Shown one piece after another: positions 17,660-25,490 of a stretch of DNA of 64,000 nt. Numbering within the stretch: position 1 is the first letter of the stretch; every line of letters begins with the position of its first letter. Source of the stretch: Leeuwenhoekiella parthenopeia. Lineage in GTDB: Bacteria; Bacteroidota; Bacteroidia; Flavobacteriales; Flavobacteriaceae. The stretch spans positions 1-64,000 of the forward strand of contig NZ_JAJGMW010000025.1 in NCBI RefSeq assembly GCF_020782115.1, written 5' to 3'. The position numbers were made by a program, and so were the translations under genes. Below the pieces are notes generated by a model, which was not told the DNA's origin, did no database searches, and saw only the letters and a list, made by a program, of their open reading frames with translations.

Positions 17660-17930
17660 GATATCATTATAAAATCATGCTCGCCATCCTTTTCAAACAA
17701 AGGGATCTGTATTTTTTTTGTAATTCATATAACCCACCTCAACCCGGTATGCGATACCGGTTTCTAGGCGCAGGCGGTAAAGACCCTCAGCACTGGAAAT
17801 CGCAAAGCGCGTCTGGTGACCGGTTTTCTATGACGGAGCTAAATATTTGCATTTGGAGGTGGTTTAGCTAAATTGCCTCTTGCCGTGTCCGATAGATGAA
17901 GATTTTGGGAATAGGGAAAATATATCCCAA
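17660..17930 (-). pseudogene. N-terminal remnant B of the array receptor
   Basis: Translating the minus strand gives GHQTRFAISSAEGLYRLRL, nearly identical to residues about 57-76 of the full receptor at 13755-16457. Upstream, only degenerate sequence with stop codons matches NANILAFPQETG. Homology stops after the DFI of the CarboxypepD_reg domain (GEHDFIM here, ERDFIMK in the full gene). The 3' flank then resembles that of remnant C, including CCTTACAATA. It lies between GLPGLI B and peptide A. Confidence 0.8.
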
Positions 17931-17993
17931 CACTAAAAAAAAAAGGGAATTAAAATATATTCTTTAAGAAATTGATTCCTAACAAATTCACTT

Positions 17994-18707
17994 TTAGTTT
18001 TTGCGATTTTTATAAACCTCGGCAACAATCTCTTCATACTCATTTTCTGACATCTTTATTCCTTTTGATGGCTTGAGGATATTTATCTCTTTATTGTCTG
18101 AAAATATAATTCTTTTCAAGAAAGTAGTAATACCATTATTTTGCAATTGTAAAATTAGTCCAGGTAATCCGCCATAACCATCAGGCCCAAATGGAACAGG
18201 AATTTCTGGTGAATACCAAGCTATAACTTGTAACTTAAAAGTTCCTTCTGAATTTTTGATTATCCTATTAGAAACCGCTTTATAACAAACAAAATCATCA
18301 ATTTTTTGCGATTCTTTAGTTAATACCCAATCAATATTATTTCTAGTTACCAAATAAGTATCTCCCGCAAATTCTTTTTGATGAATTATACTATTGGACA
18401 ATCGATCATAATATACAATACCTGAGAAATTCGCTACCCCTTCTACAATTGCCTGCGTGACTGGATCTGTATCCTTGTTTAAGGATTTATTTTTAGTATA
18501 TAAAGCTTTATTAGAATTAAACTTAAGCCTATACTCAAGCGAAGTAACATTATTTGAAATATTCTGATTGAAAGCATTATCCTCAATAGTAATATTTTCA
18601 TTTGAGGCTGAAGGTAATTGCTTGCCATAGTACGCGTTACCTGCTTGAGCCAGAAAATCACAAGGAATAAAAAATACAACTAAGATTAAAACAATTTTTT
18701 TAATCAT
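17994..18707 (-). CDS. GLPGLI family protein, copy B
   Basis: 237 residues; signal peptide to about 20 (CDFLAQ). Motifs: AWYSPEIPVPFGPDGYGGLPGLILQ near residue 168-192 and IDDFVCYKAVS, as in the other copies. The remainder diverges strongly from copy A, so the duplication is old or under diversifying change. It is intact, preceded by peptide B plus a hairpin and followed by receptor remnant B instead of a whole receptor. Confidence 0.9.
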   Translation of the reverse strand: MIKKIVLILVVFFIPCDFLAQAGNAYYGKQLPSASNENITIEDNAFNQNISNNVTSLEYRLKFNSNKALYTKNKSLNKDTDPVTQAIVEGVANFSGIVYYDRLSNSIIHQKEFAGDTYLVTRNNIDWVLTKESQKIDDFVCYKAVSNRIIKNSEGTFKLQVIAWYSPEIPVPFGPDGYGGLPGLILQLQNNGITTFLKRIIFSDNKEINILKPSKGIKMSENEYEEIVAEVYKNRKN

Positions 18708-18725
18708 AAAATTTTGTTTAAATAA

Positions 18726-18755
18726 AAAGAGCCAAGGACAAAGTTTGGCTTTTGA
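18726..18755 (-). terminator. Intercistronic hairpin between peptide B and GLPGLI B
   Basis: On the minus strand AGCCAA, a nine-base loop and TTGGCT (18730-18750) are followed by CTTTTTATTT. It has the same position and AGCC/GGCT stem core as the hairpin in unit A. Confidence 0.6.
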
Positions 18756-18776
18756 TAGTCATAATCAAAGTACAAA

Positions 18777-19019
18777 TTAATTCTGTCCTGAAGCTTCCAT
18801 GCAGGAATCATATGCGGCTGAAAACACTTGATAGCCTTGCTCATACGAAGGTATAATACGATGTTGAACCATATAGTCCATGAATGCATCTTCGGCTGCT
18901 TCACCTGCCTCCCAGCAATCTACTCGAACTAACATTTCAAGATTCTCTTTTGCTTCTAAGTTAAAGGAGCTAATCATAATGAAAGCTGTTGCTGTAAATG
19001 AAAATAATTTTTTTCTCAT
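18777..19019 (-). CDS. Small secreted two-cysteine peptide B
   Basis: 80 residues from the ATG at 19019. An earlier in-frame start at 19046 would add nine residues before the MRKK basic end of the signal peptide and is less likely. The signal peptide covers about residues 1-23 (ends NLEA). The mature peptide of about 57 residues is acidic, with Cys34 in VRVDCWEAGEAAEDAF and Cys71 in YDSCMEAS, 36 residues apart. These could form a disulfide. It resembles peptide A only in layout and in a weak match around VD-x-C/E-x-A. No family is recognised. It is the first gene of the unit peptide B - hairpin - GLPGLI B. Confidence 0.7.
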   Translation of the reverse strand: MRKKLFSFTATAFIMISSFNLEAKENLEMLVRVDCWEAGEAAEDAFMDYMVQHRIIPSYEQGYQVFSAAYDSCMEASGQN

Positions 19020-19134
19020 TACTAAAAATAATTTTGAATTAAACATATTGTAATATCACAAAGTCTTATTATACTTCCGAAGAAAAAGCCTTACAATAAA
19101 TAAGCGTTTTAAAAATTCTAATTAGGTTATTTTT

Positions 19135-19465
19135 TTATATCTCATAGCACTTTCTCGTGATTACCTTTATAAAATCATGCTGGCCATCCTTTGTCAGACG
19201 AAGGGTATCTGTAATTTTAGTATACCCCATATAACTCACTTCTACCCGGTATGCGATACCACTTTCCAGGCGCAGGCGGTAAAGCCCCTCTGCACTGGAA
19301 ATTGCAAATCTCGTTTGCTGACCCGTTTCTTGAGGAAAGGCCAAAATATTGGCATTGGGTAAAGGCCTCGCTACAGTATCTTTTACCGTGCCGGTTAGTT
19401 GAGTGTTTTGGGCGTGGCAAAGTAAAGAGCAAAAAAAAAAGTATGTTTAGTAGAAATAATTTCAA
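19135..19465 (-). pseudogene. N-terminal remnant C of the array receptor, with a T10 tract
   Basis: About 100 codons almost identical to the start of the full receptor: AQNTQLTGTVKDTVARPLP, then QTRFAISSAEGLYRLRL and YMGYTKITDTLRLTKDG. It ends at DFIKVITRKCYEI and a stop right after the CarboxypepD_reg domain. A TTG start at 19465 gives a good signal peptide (MKLFLLNILFF), but a run of ten T (10 A on the plus strand, 19431-19440) shifts the frame. Nine T would restore it. It is either a slowly decaying fragment or a short slippage-switchable protein. It lies right after GLPGLI C. Confidence 0.75.
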
Positions 19466-19471
19466 AAAGTT

Positions 19472-20196
19472 TTAATTGTAAGCTCCTAAATTTCTCAGCA
19501 TTTTTTTTAGGGTACTGGCTAAATCTTTCTCCTCAATAGCTATACCTTTTTTAGGTTTTTCTATATCTATATTGATTTCTGTGCTAAGGTTCAACTCGGT
19601 AGCTGTATAAGTGATTTTTCCCAACTCAACCTGTAAAATCAGACCCGGTAACCCGGAAAAATACAAAGGACCTATCGACACCGGTATTGCCGGGGTAAAC
19701 CACACAACAGTTGTAAATTTCATATCCTCGGTATCTTTATTTGGTGCTTTTCTAATGGTGGTAAAAAATGCCTTTCTACATTGATAATACCGATCATTTT
19801 TGTTTCATTGGTAATCTCAAAATTGGGATGATTCTGTTTAACCAAAAACAATTCGCCGACATATTCAACCTGATGTAATGAATAATTTTGATCTAATGGG
19901 GTATAATACCTGCCTTTACCCCCGCCAGATCGAATGGCATAACTACTAGCTCTGGTATCATCTCGCCCCATCATATCTATACTTTCAAAAAGAGCCGCCT
20001 TTGAATTAAATGAGAGCTCATAGCGCAAATCATCAAAAGCCTTACTGATATCCTTATTGCTAATAAAAACCAAGTTTCCCTGATTTTTGGGTGGAGCAAT
20101 TTCTTTTTTATAAATAATGCTTCCACTCCACCCTTGAGCTGAACAGATACAGCTAGTAAGTATAAAAAGAATTAAAAAGTGAAACCTATAGGACAT
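19472..20196 (-). pseudogene. GLPGLI family protein, copy C, one-base frameshift
   Basis: The first part runs from 20196 with a signal peptide (SCICSAQ) to KMIG, then continues in a wrong frame and stops near 19720. The second part, in another frame, supplies FTTVVWFTPAIPVSIGP and SGLPGLILQVE to the end at 19472. All copies have IG-x-Y-x-C-x-K-A here. The DNA reads ATCGGTATTATCAATGT where one more A (GGTAATTATCAA) would give IGNYQCRKA, so a single A is missing near 19791. The remainder is intact, so the loss is recent or a sequence error. Confidence 0.8.
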
Positions 20197-20346
20197 GAGA
20201 TTGAACTAAATATTTAGTTAAATTTAGCTAAAAAAAAGTATTTGATCCTTCTTTCAACCAATAAAATTTTGATGAATTTGCACAGCCGACTCAACTAAGC
20301 TCCGTACAGATTGAAGAACTATCAGCAATTAGAGAAGGCTCCTGTT

Positions 20347-21057
20347 TCAATCCCGTAAATAACCCTTGAGTTTTTGATTGGCTTCTGTTCTGGAAATGAC
20401 TTTAAGATTTGGCAATTGAATTTCTTTAAAATCAGGAAGATTCAATGATATCTCGGTAGCTTCAAACCTTAAATCATCATCAAAATTCACCTGTAAAACC
20501 AGACCCGGAAGTCCGCTGTATAAATAAGGCCCATATTGCACAGGAATCTCTGGGGTATACCAGGCTTCAAATTCTTTTTTGACCGGGCCGCTATTGCCTT
20601 CCCCTAAAATATAACCTCTCGCTTTATAACATTTATAATCACCAATTTTTTTAGTCTCATCTACCAACGCCCATACCGGCAGATTCTCTTCTATTAAAAC
20701 ACCTCCCATCAAACCTCCGGTCGTAAGAATTCTTTGTGGATTTTGGGTGGTGTACGTCTGCTTCTTTGCACCTGATTGAACAAGCATAGTGTTACTGGTC
20801 TTCAAATTGTTTAAGTCAATCTCTCCTTCATTAAAAGCTATATCTGTTTGAAATTTAAGAATAAGCTGAACAGGTTTTGCGTTACTGTATGAATCGAGCA
20901 ACCTTGCTTTAACCCCCGGACTAATTGACATGGCCTCTATCTCTTTGATATTTTTTTCCACATCAATTGAAACTCGATAATGAATCTCTCCATTATTTAT
21001 TTGGGAATAGCCCAATTGAAAAAACAGGATCATAAATAGCATTAGTAAATTCTTCAT
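20347..21057 (-). CDS. GLPGLI family protein, copy D
   Basis: 236 residues with a signal peptide (LMLFMILFFQLGYSQ). The hallmark reads YSGLPGLVLQVNFDD, preceded by EAWYTPEIPVQYGPYL, and IGDYKCYKARG matches the other copies. It is intact and first in the array on the minus strand, with no peptide gene or receptor fragment attached. It lies 223 bases after the response regulator gene on the same strand, so co-regulation by that two-component system is possible but unproven. Confidence 0.9.
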   Translation of the reverse strand: MKNLLMLFMILFFQLGYSQINNGEIHYRVSIDVEKNIKEIEAMSISPGVKARLLDSYSNAKPVQLILKFQTDIAFNEGEIDLNNLKTSNTMLVQSGAKKQTYTTQNPQRILTTGGLMGGVLIEENLPVWALVDETKKIGDYKCYKARGYILGEGNSGPVKKEFEAWYTPEIPVQYGPYLYSGLPGLVLQVNFDDDLRFEATEISLNLPDFKEIQLPNLKVISRTEANQKLKGYLRD

Positions 21058-21280
21058 TCTGTTGCTTTTTTCAAGGTTAAAAATTACAGGCTAAAAATCA
21101 GCCTCTATTTTCTGTTTAAATCAGCTTTTAAAGGTTGCTCTGGCAGGGGAATCTATAAATTTACTAAAGGATTCCTTAGACTTAATAATCAAATCCTATT
21201 ACCCTCGAAACACTATTAATTCTAAAATCAAAATTCGACATTCTGATCTCCTTTCTAAGAAACCTGAATAAGTCCTGTTC

Positions 21281-21952
21281 TCAAATAAACCCCCTGTTCC
21301 GTGCCTCCAGAATAAGTTCGCGGTCAGACTCGCCTTCTACTTCAAAGAGAATTTTTAGATTACGCTTACGCTTCTCAACTCCTGCTTTAGACAGATTTAA
21401 AATGTCGCAGAGTTCGGTATTTTTTGTGCTAAGCGAGAGTTCATATAACAACTTGCGATCTGTGCTGTCAATATCAATCTCTGCAACCAGATTCTTGCGC
21501 AGATGCTCGAGAACGGTTACGGTATAGTACGGAGGTTTTGAAATAAGACTTTGTATACCTCTGATGAGTTCGCCGGGGGTCAGATCGCCTTTTAGCAAAA
21601 GTGCATCCGGGTCAATACCTTTTAAAATACTACGCAAACGGTAATGATCACTCAGGGAGGTAAGAATAGCTACTTTGGTTTCCGGGTACTTTTCGCGGAT
21701 TTTCAATCCCAGATCTTCACCCGACAACAGGTTTTTATCACTCCCCACCGGCAATTGCACATCCAGAAAGACCAAATCGCATTTGCTCATATAACTCTGA
21801 TTGTTGTAAAAAGCACCCGCCTCATCCAGATTCAATGCAACCTCAATATTGAAAAGAACCGTTTTATCCTGAGCGATTTGCTCAAAAGCCTGTTTATAGG
21901 CATTTACAATTAATGGATGATCTTCTACGATTAAAACGTGAATGAGTTTCAT
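21281..21952 (-). CDS. NarL/LuxR-type response regulator
   Basis: 223 residues: receiver domain (about 1-135) with the acidic pocket EDH at 10-12, phospho-acceptor Asp64 in VFLDVQLP and the lysine in LLLKGDLTP. A C-terminal helix-turn-helix (about 160-215) contains LSLSTKNTELCDILNLSK, in which the usual LT-x-RE is altered. The ATG overlaps the kinase stop by four bases (21949-21952), so the pair is translationally coupled. It is presumably phosphorylated by the adjacent TPR kinase; target genes are unknown. Confidence 0.9.
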   Translation of the reverse strand: MKLIHVLIVEDHPLIVNAYKQAFEQIAQDKTVLFNIEVALNLDEAGAFYNNQSYMSKCDLVFLDVQLPVGSDKNLLSGEDLGLKIREKYPETKVAILTSLSDHYRLRSILKGIDPDALLLKGDLTPGELIRGIQSLISKPPYYTVTVLEHLRKNLVAEIDIDSTDRKLLYELSLSTKNTELCDILNLSKAGVEKRKRNLKILFEVEGESDRELILEARNRGFI

Positions 21953-23907
21953 AAGGGTATATTGAATGCTATTTGAGTTCCTGAAGAGTCTGAATGTATG
22001 TTAAGAGTTCCGCCTAGATCGGTAATGCGATACCTCAGATTTGTTAATCCGATCCCATCTTTTGCGGTTTTGGCTTCAAATCCCGCGCCATTATCTGCTA
22101 TAGTTCCACTTAAAGTTTTCTCTTTCTGACGCAGTGCAACCTTACAAACCGTCGCATTGGCGTGCTTCATCACATTTTGCAGGCATTCCTGTATGATGTA
22201 GTAAATCGAAATTTTAACCGAATCCTCAAGCTTGCTAAAATCAATAGACTCTGAGATAGTCAGCTCAAAAGAAGTGGCCGTATGTTCATTGAATGTATCG
22301 ATCAGTTTCTTGATCAGTTTTTCAACGCCGTCTTCTGAGGTCAGACTGTTTGAAACCAAATTATGGCTTACGTTTCGTATTTCGGCTTCAATATTTTGAA
22401 GTTCTTTAAGATGTGTTTCTGTAGACGGATTGTCAGATTCTATAAAACCCAGGGCCATTCGGGTACCAAACAACCTGCTGATTACCCCGTCATGGAGGTC
22501 TCTGGCTATACGCTCGCGTTCTTTAACCGCTGCGATTTCCACTTTTTTCTGTTGGTCAAGCAGCAGTTTAAACACCTCGGCATTTGATTCCTTAAGACTG
22601 TTTTGCATTCGGGCTTCAATAAGATTGGCCTTTTGCCTTTGCAAAAACAGAAATACGCCCAGTAAGGTTAGAAGCACAACAGCTGTAAAGCTGATCCAGA
22701 TAATACGCTCGGTTAAGCTTTTATTCTTGTTTATGTATTGATCGGTTTCATAACGTATACGCGCAAATTTGCTGCGTATCCCGCGCTCATCGTTTAAAAG
22801 CTGTTCGTTAAGTACCAGATACCGGTCCAGATAGTCCTGATTTCCGGTAATATTATGAAGTTTTAATAAAGCCTCCAGCTCGTATTTTGCATTTTTTTCA
22901 TCCTGAGCTAAAGCAAGCGCTGTTTGAAGATTAGATAGCGCACGGGCAGTATCTTCGGTGTCTAAATAATATTCCCCAAGTCTGATCCTACTCACCATGA
23001 TCCCGGCTTTATGATCTACACTATCGCGTATATACAAAGCCTCCCGGGACGCTTTTAAAAAATCTTCAGATTCCCCTGCTTTTAATTGAATGTACGCATA
23101 GTTATCTAAAGTCATGGCGTAAAGTTCTGTATCCATCTGCTTAAGGTCATTTACGAGCAAGGCCTGCTTAACATAACTTAAAGCATCCTTGTAAAAACCA
23201 TTTTCCAAAAACACCACCGCTATATTATTAAAACTGTTGGCTAAAAGCTCTTGATCATTAATTTCCAACGCTGTTTTAATGGCTAGCTTATGATGCTCTA
23301 TCGCTTTTTTAAAATCCCCCAGACCATTGTAGATTATGGCAAGATTGTTATGTACGGCATGTATGTCTTTTTTCTTTTTTTCGGGCAAAAGTTCTAATGC
23401 TTTAAAAGAAGAATTTTCACTGCCAATATAATCCCGGGCCTTTTCCTGAGAAATTGCCATCATTAACATCATTTTGCCTGCTTTTGCCTCATGATTTAAT
23501 TCGCTAAACTTCTGATAAGCTTTGTAATATGAAGCATAAGAACTATCCAGACTAGAATTTTTACCATAAAAATAGGCCAAATCCCAGTAGGCGTTGGCTT
23601 CAACATCTTTATCAGATAATTTATGGGCAAGATTTAAAGCTTTAGCATTGATTTTTCTAAATAGCGTGGAGTCTTTATTTAGGTATTCAAGCGATAGTTT
23701 TGAAAGAATAGAAAGCCTAACACTGTCATTTGGAATGATCTGATCTAGGTTTTCTATTTTCTGCAGCGAAACGTCAAAATCTATAAGATTACTATTCTGC
23801 TCATCTGATTTATTTTCCGAGGGCGATGAACAGCTCAGCAAGCCCAGGAGGATTCCTAAGAAGAATAGTAAACTCTTAATGTAACGAAATGAAAAAAATT
23901 CCCTCAT
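21949..23907 (-). CDS. TPR-containing sensor histidine kinase (HisKA_3 type)
   Basis: 652 residues. A lipobox-like LLGLLSCSS near residue 26 suggests the N-terminus is exported. About eight TPR-like helical pairs follow (about 80-380). A transmembrane helix spans about 402-424 and a short coiled coil leads to the dimerisation/phosphotransfer segment ERIARDLHDG with His472. The HATPase domain has NVMKHA, DNGAGF and GIGLTNLRYR. The periplasmic TPR region is the likely sensor. It is first gene of a two-gene operon with the response regulator at 21281. Confidence 0.92.
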   Translation of the reverse strand: MREFFSFRYIKSLLFFLGILLGLLSCSSPSENKSDEQNSNLIDFDVSLQKIENLDQIIPNDSVRLSILSKLSLEYLNKDSTLFRKINAKALNLAHKLSDKDVEANAYWDLAYFYGKNSSLDSSYASYYKAYQKFSELNHEAKAGKMMLMMAISQEKARDYIGSENSSFKALELLPEKKKKDIHAVHNNLAIIYNGLGDFKKAIEHHKLAIKTALEINDQELLANSFNNIAVVFLENGFYKDALSYVKQALLVNDLKQMDTELYAMTLDNYAYIQLKAGESEDFLKASREALYIRDSVDHKAGIMVSRIRLGEYYLDTEDTARALSNLQTALALAQDEKNAKYELEALLKLHNITGNQDYLDRYLVLNEQLLNDERGIRSKFARIRYETDQYINKNKSLTERIIWISFTAVVLLTLLGVFLFLQRQKANLIEARMQNSLKESNAEVFKLLLDQQKKVEIAAVKERERIARDLHDGVISRLFGTRMALGFIESDNPSTETHLKELQNIEAEIRNVSHNLVSNSLTSEDGVEKLIKKLIDTFNEHTATSFELTISESIDFSKLEDSVKISIYYIIQECLQNVMKHANATVCKVALRQKEKTLSGTIADNGAGFEAKTAKDGIGLTNLRYRITDLGGTLNIHSDSSGTQIAFNIPL

Positions 23908-23985
23908 AAAACGTATTCAATTGATTTTGGGTATTCGGGAATGCATAGTATCAGCAGGTATAATTAAAAGAAATATAAACTAAAA

Positions 23986-24010
23986 AACCCCAAGATGTTC
24001 TCTTGAGGTT
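23986..24010 (-). terminator. Terminator of the tiny lipoprotein gene
   Basis: On the minus strand AACCTCAAG and CTTGGGGTT form a nine-pair stem (one G-T pair) followed by TTTTTAG, 22 bases after the stop. Confidence 0.75.
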
Positions 24011-24032
24011 AAATTTATAAAGCAGTAAAGTC

Positions 24033-24191
24033 TTAATCCTCATCCGGATCTCTTGGCCGCTCCTTATTATTCTCTGAACCGGAGTCACTTACTACAGTGG
24101 TTTCCTCTAAAAAGCGATCGGGTTCACAACTTGTATTTGCAAATGCAACAACAGCAAACAGTACTAACAGGGCGTAATTCTTTAATTTCAT
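24033..24191 (-). CDS. Tiny acidic lipoprotein
   Basis: 52 residues. The N-terminus MKLKNYALLVLFAVVAF is a signal peptide, followed by the lipobox region ANTSCEPD with Cys at residue 22. The mature part of about 30 residues is acidic and ends RPRDPDED. It has a clean ATG and its own terminator. No family recognised. It lies between the two-component system and the LytTR regulator genes, all on the minus strand, and may be a small envelope component of that signalling group. Confidence 0.65.
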   Translation of the reverse strand: MKLKNYALLVLFAVVAFANTSCEPDRFLEETTVVSDSGSENNKERPRDPDED

Positions 24192-24367
24192 AATTGAAGT
24201 TTTTAATGAGTTAGGGAAACTTCAATTGGATCCAATCTCCCGATTATCGGGGTTTCTTTTTGTTAACAGTACAATTTTAAGGGAATCCTCGCAATCCCCG
24301 AAATTTTAAAGAACTTATATTGCAGATAACCCTGGACTAGTGGTAACTGCAACGTTTTGAAGGGTAA

Positions 24368-25114
24368 CTAACCAAAAAGCACCTGCTCATCAGTTAAAAG
24401 TGTTTTCTTTAAGCCATCAACCTGGTCTCGGAATTTTCGGGAGAAAGGCACGGAGTGACCATTTAAATCAGCATCAAAGAAAATAAGGGACTTACTGTAG
24501 TTTATGCGCTTAACCGCACGCTTGTTTATGATGTAACTGTTATGTATACGCAGAAAATCATCTGAAAGTGTATCTTCAAAATATTTTAAGGACTTAAATG
24601 CAGTAACCTGCTTCTGACCATTTAGAAACAAATCGGTCGTATTATTATCTGCCTTCAAATATAAAATCTCCTCCACATTTAAGAAACGATAATCAGAATA
24701 CGACTTAAGACAAATCACATTATCCCGTTCTCTCGAGGTGCGCATTTGCAAACATTTTTTGCTCTTCACTAAACTTTTTCGAACATCGAGTTCGTACAGC
24801 GGATTCAATAAATAATCCTGAAATCCTGTTTTTAGTGCCTGATACGCGAAAGATTTGGTTGAAGAAATAGCTACCAAAACCGGTTGGCACTCCAGATAGT
24901 TTAGCACTTCTACAAGGGAATTCCAGTCTGATTGGCGGTAATCAGGATGATCTAAATCTACAAAGAGAATGGAGGGGGGCGTCTTTAATAAAGCATTATA
25001 AGCTGATTCTAAGCGAAACGAATAAAAGTCAAACTTATAATCACAAATATCAAATGACTGAAAAAACTTGATTACTTCTAAGTTTCTGGTTATAACGGAA
25101 CATCTATAGTGCAT
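24368..25114 (-). CDS. LytTR-family transcriptional regulator
   Basis: 248 residues. The N-terminal 120 residues form a receiver-like domain in which strand 3 reads ILFVDLDHP (Asp present) but the acidic pocket at strand 1 is missing (RCSVITRN), so phosphorylation is doubtful. The C-terminal LytTR DNA-binding domain (about 140-240) has EEILYLKADNNTTDLFL, FLRIHNSYIINKRAV and VPFSRKFRDQV. No kinase gene is directly coupled. Its targets are unknown. Confidence 0.88.
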   Translation of the reverse strand: MHYRCSVITRNLEVIKFFQSFDICDYKFDFYSFRLESAYNALLKTPPSILFVDLDHPDYRQSDWNSLVEVLNYLECQPVLVAISSTKSFAYQALKTGFQDYLLNPLYELDVRKSLVKSKKCLQMRTSRERDNVICLKSYSDYRFLNVEEILYLKADNNTTDLFLNGQKQVTAFKSLKYFEDTLSDDFLRIHNSYIINKRAVKRINYSKSLIFFDADLNGHSVPFSRKFRDQVDGLKKTLLTDEQVLFG

Positions 25115-25362
25115 GGGGCGTCAGTTTCCTGGTTCGTATTTACCAACTTATAAAATCTAAAACGCATTCGTGAAGAATAATGCTTACTCTTAGTAAGCTA
25201 AATGCCTGACCGAGCAACGCAAGTGCCATTTCAATGATTAAACAACGTAGCTCTGACAGAATGTTATAAGTAAAGGGCAACTACCGCCAGGACATAAAGA
25301 CCTTGCTAGTTATACTAATAAGATTTTATGAGCAGAAATAAGCTTTGTGTACCCAAAACCCG

Positions 25363-25390
25363 AATAATAATAATAATAATAATAATAATA
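25363..25390. repeat. AAT trinucleotide microsatellite
   Basis: Just over nine uninterrupted AAT units, followed by AGTAATAGTAAC as decayed copies. It ends 50 bases before the -33 element of the helicase promoter, so copy-number changes could alter upstream spacing. Confidence 0.85.
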
Positions 25391-25440
25391 GTAATAGTAA
25401 CAACCCCACAAACTCCTAAAAACCAACCTTTTCAGTCGCT

Positions 25441-25474
25441 TTTGCAAATACCAGCTTAATTAAGCTTATCTTTG
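25441..25474 (+). promoter_or_regulatory. Promoter of the DEAD-box helicase gene
   Basis: TTTG at 25441-25444 and TATCTTTG at 25467-25474 (spacer 22) match the Bacteroidetes consensus. The ATG follows 16 bases after the -7 element, giving a short leader. Confidence 0.6.
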
Positions 25475-25490
25475 TCGCTTATTAGAATTT

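Larger units (their letters stand above)
25115..25490. other. Intergenic region before the helicase
   Basis: 376 bases between divergent genes. Besides the AAT microsatellite and the promoter listed separately, I see no gene or RNA fold here. Confidence 0.6.

Noticed and set aside
21058-21280. Gap between GLPGLI D and the response regulator searched for another small peptide
   Set aside because: No frame with signal peptide and two cysteines was found.
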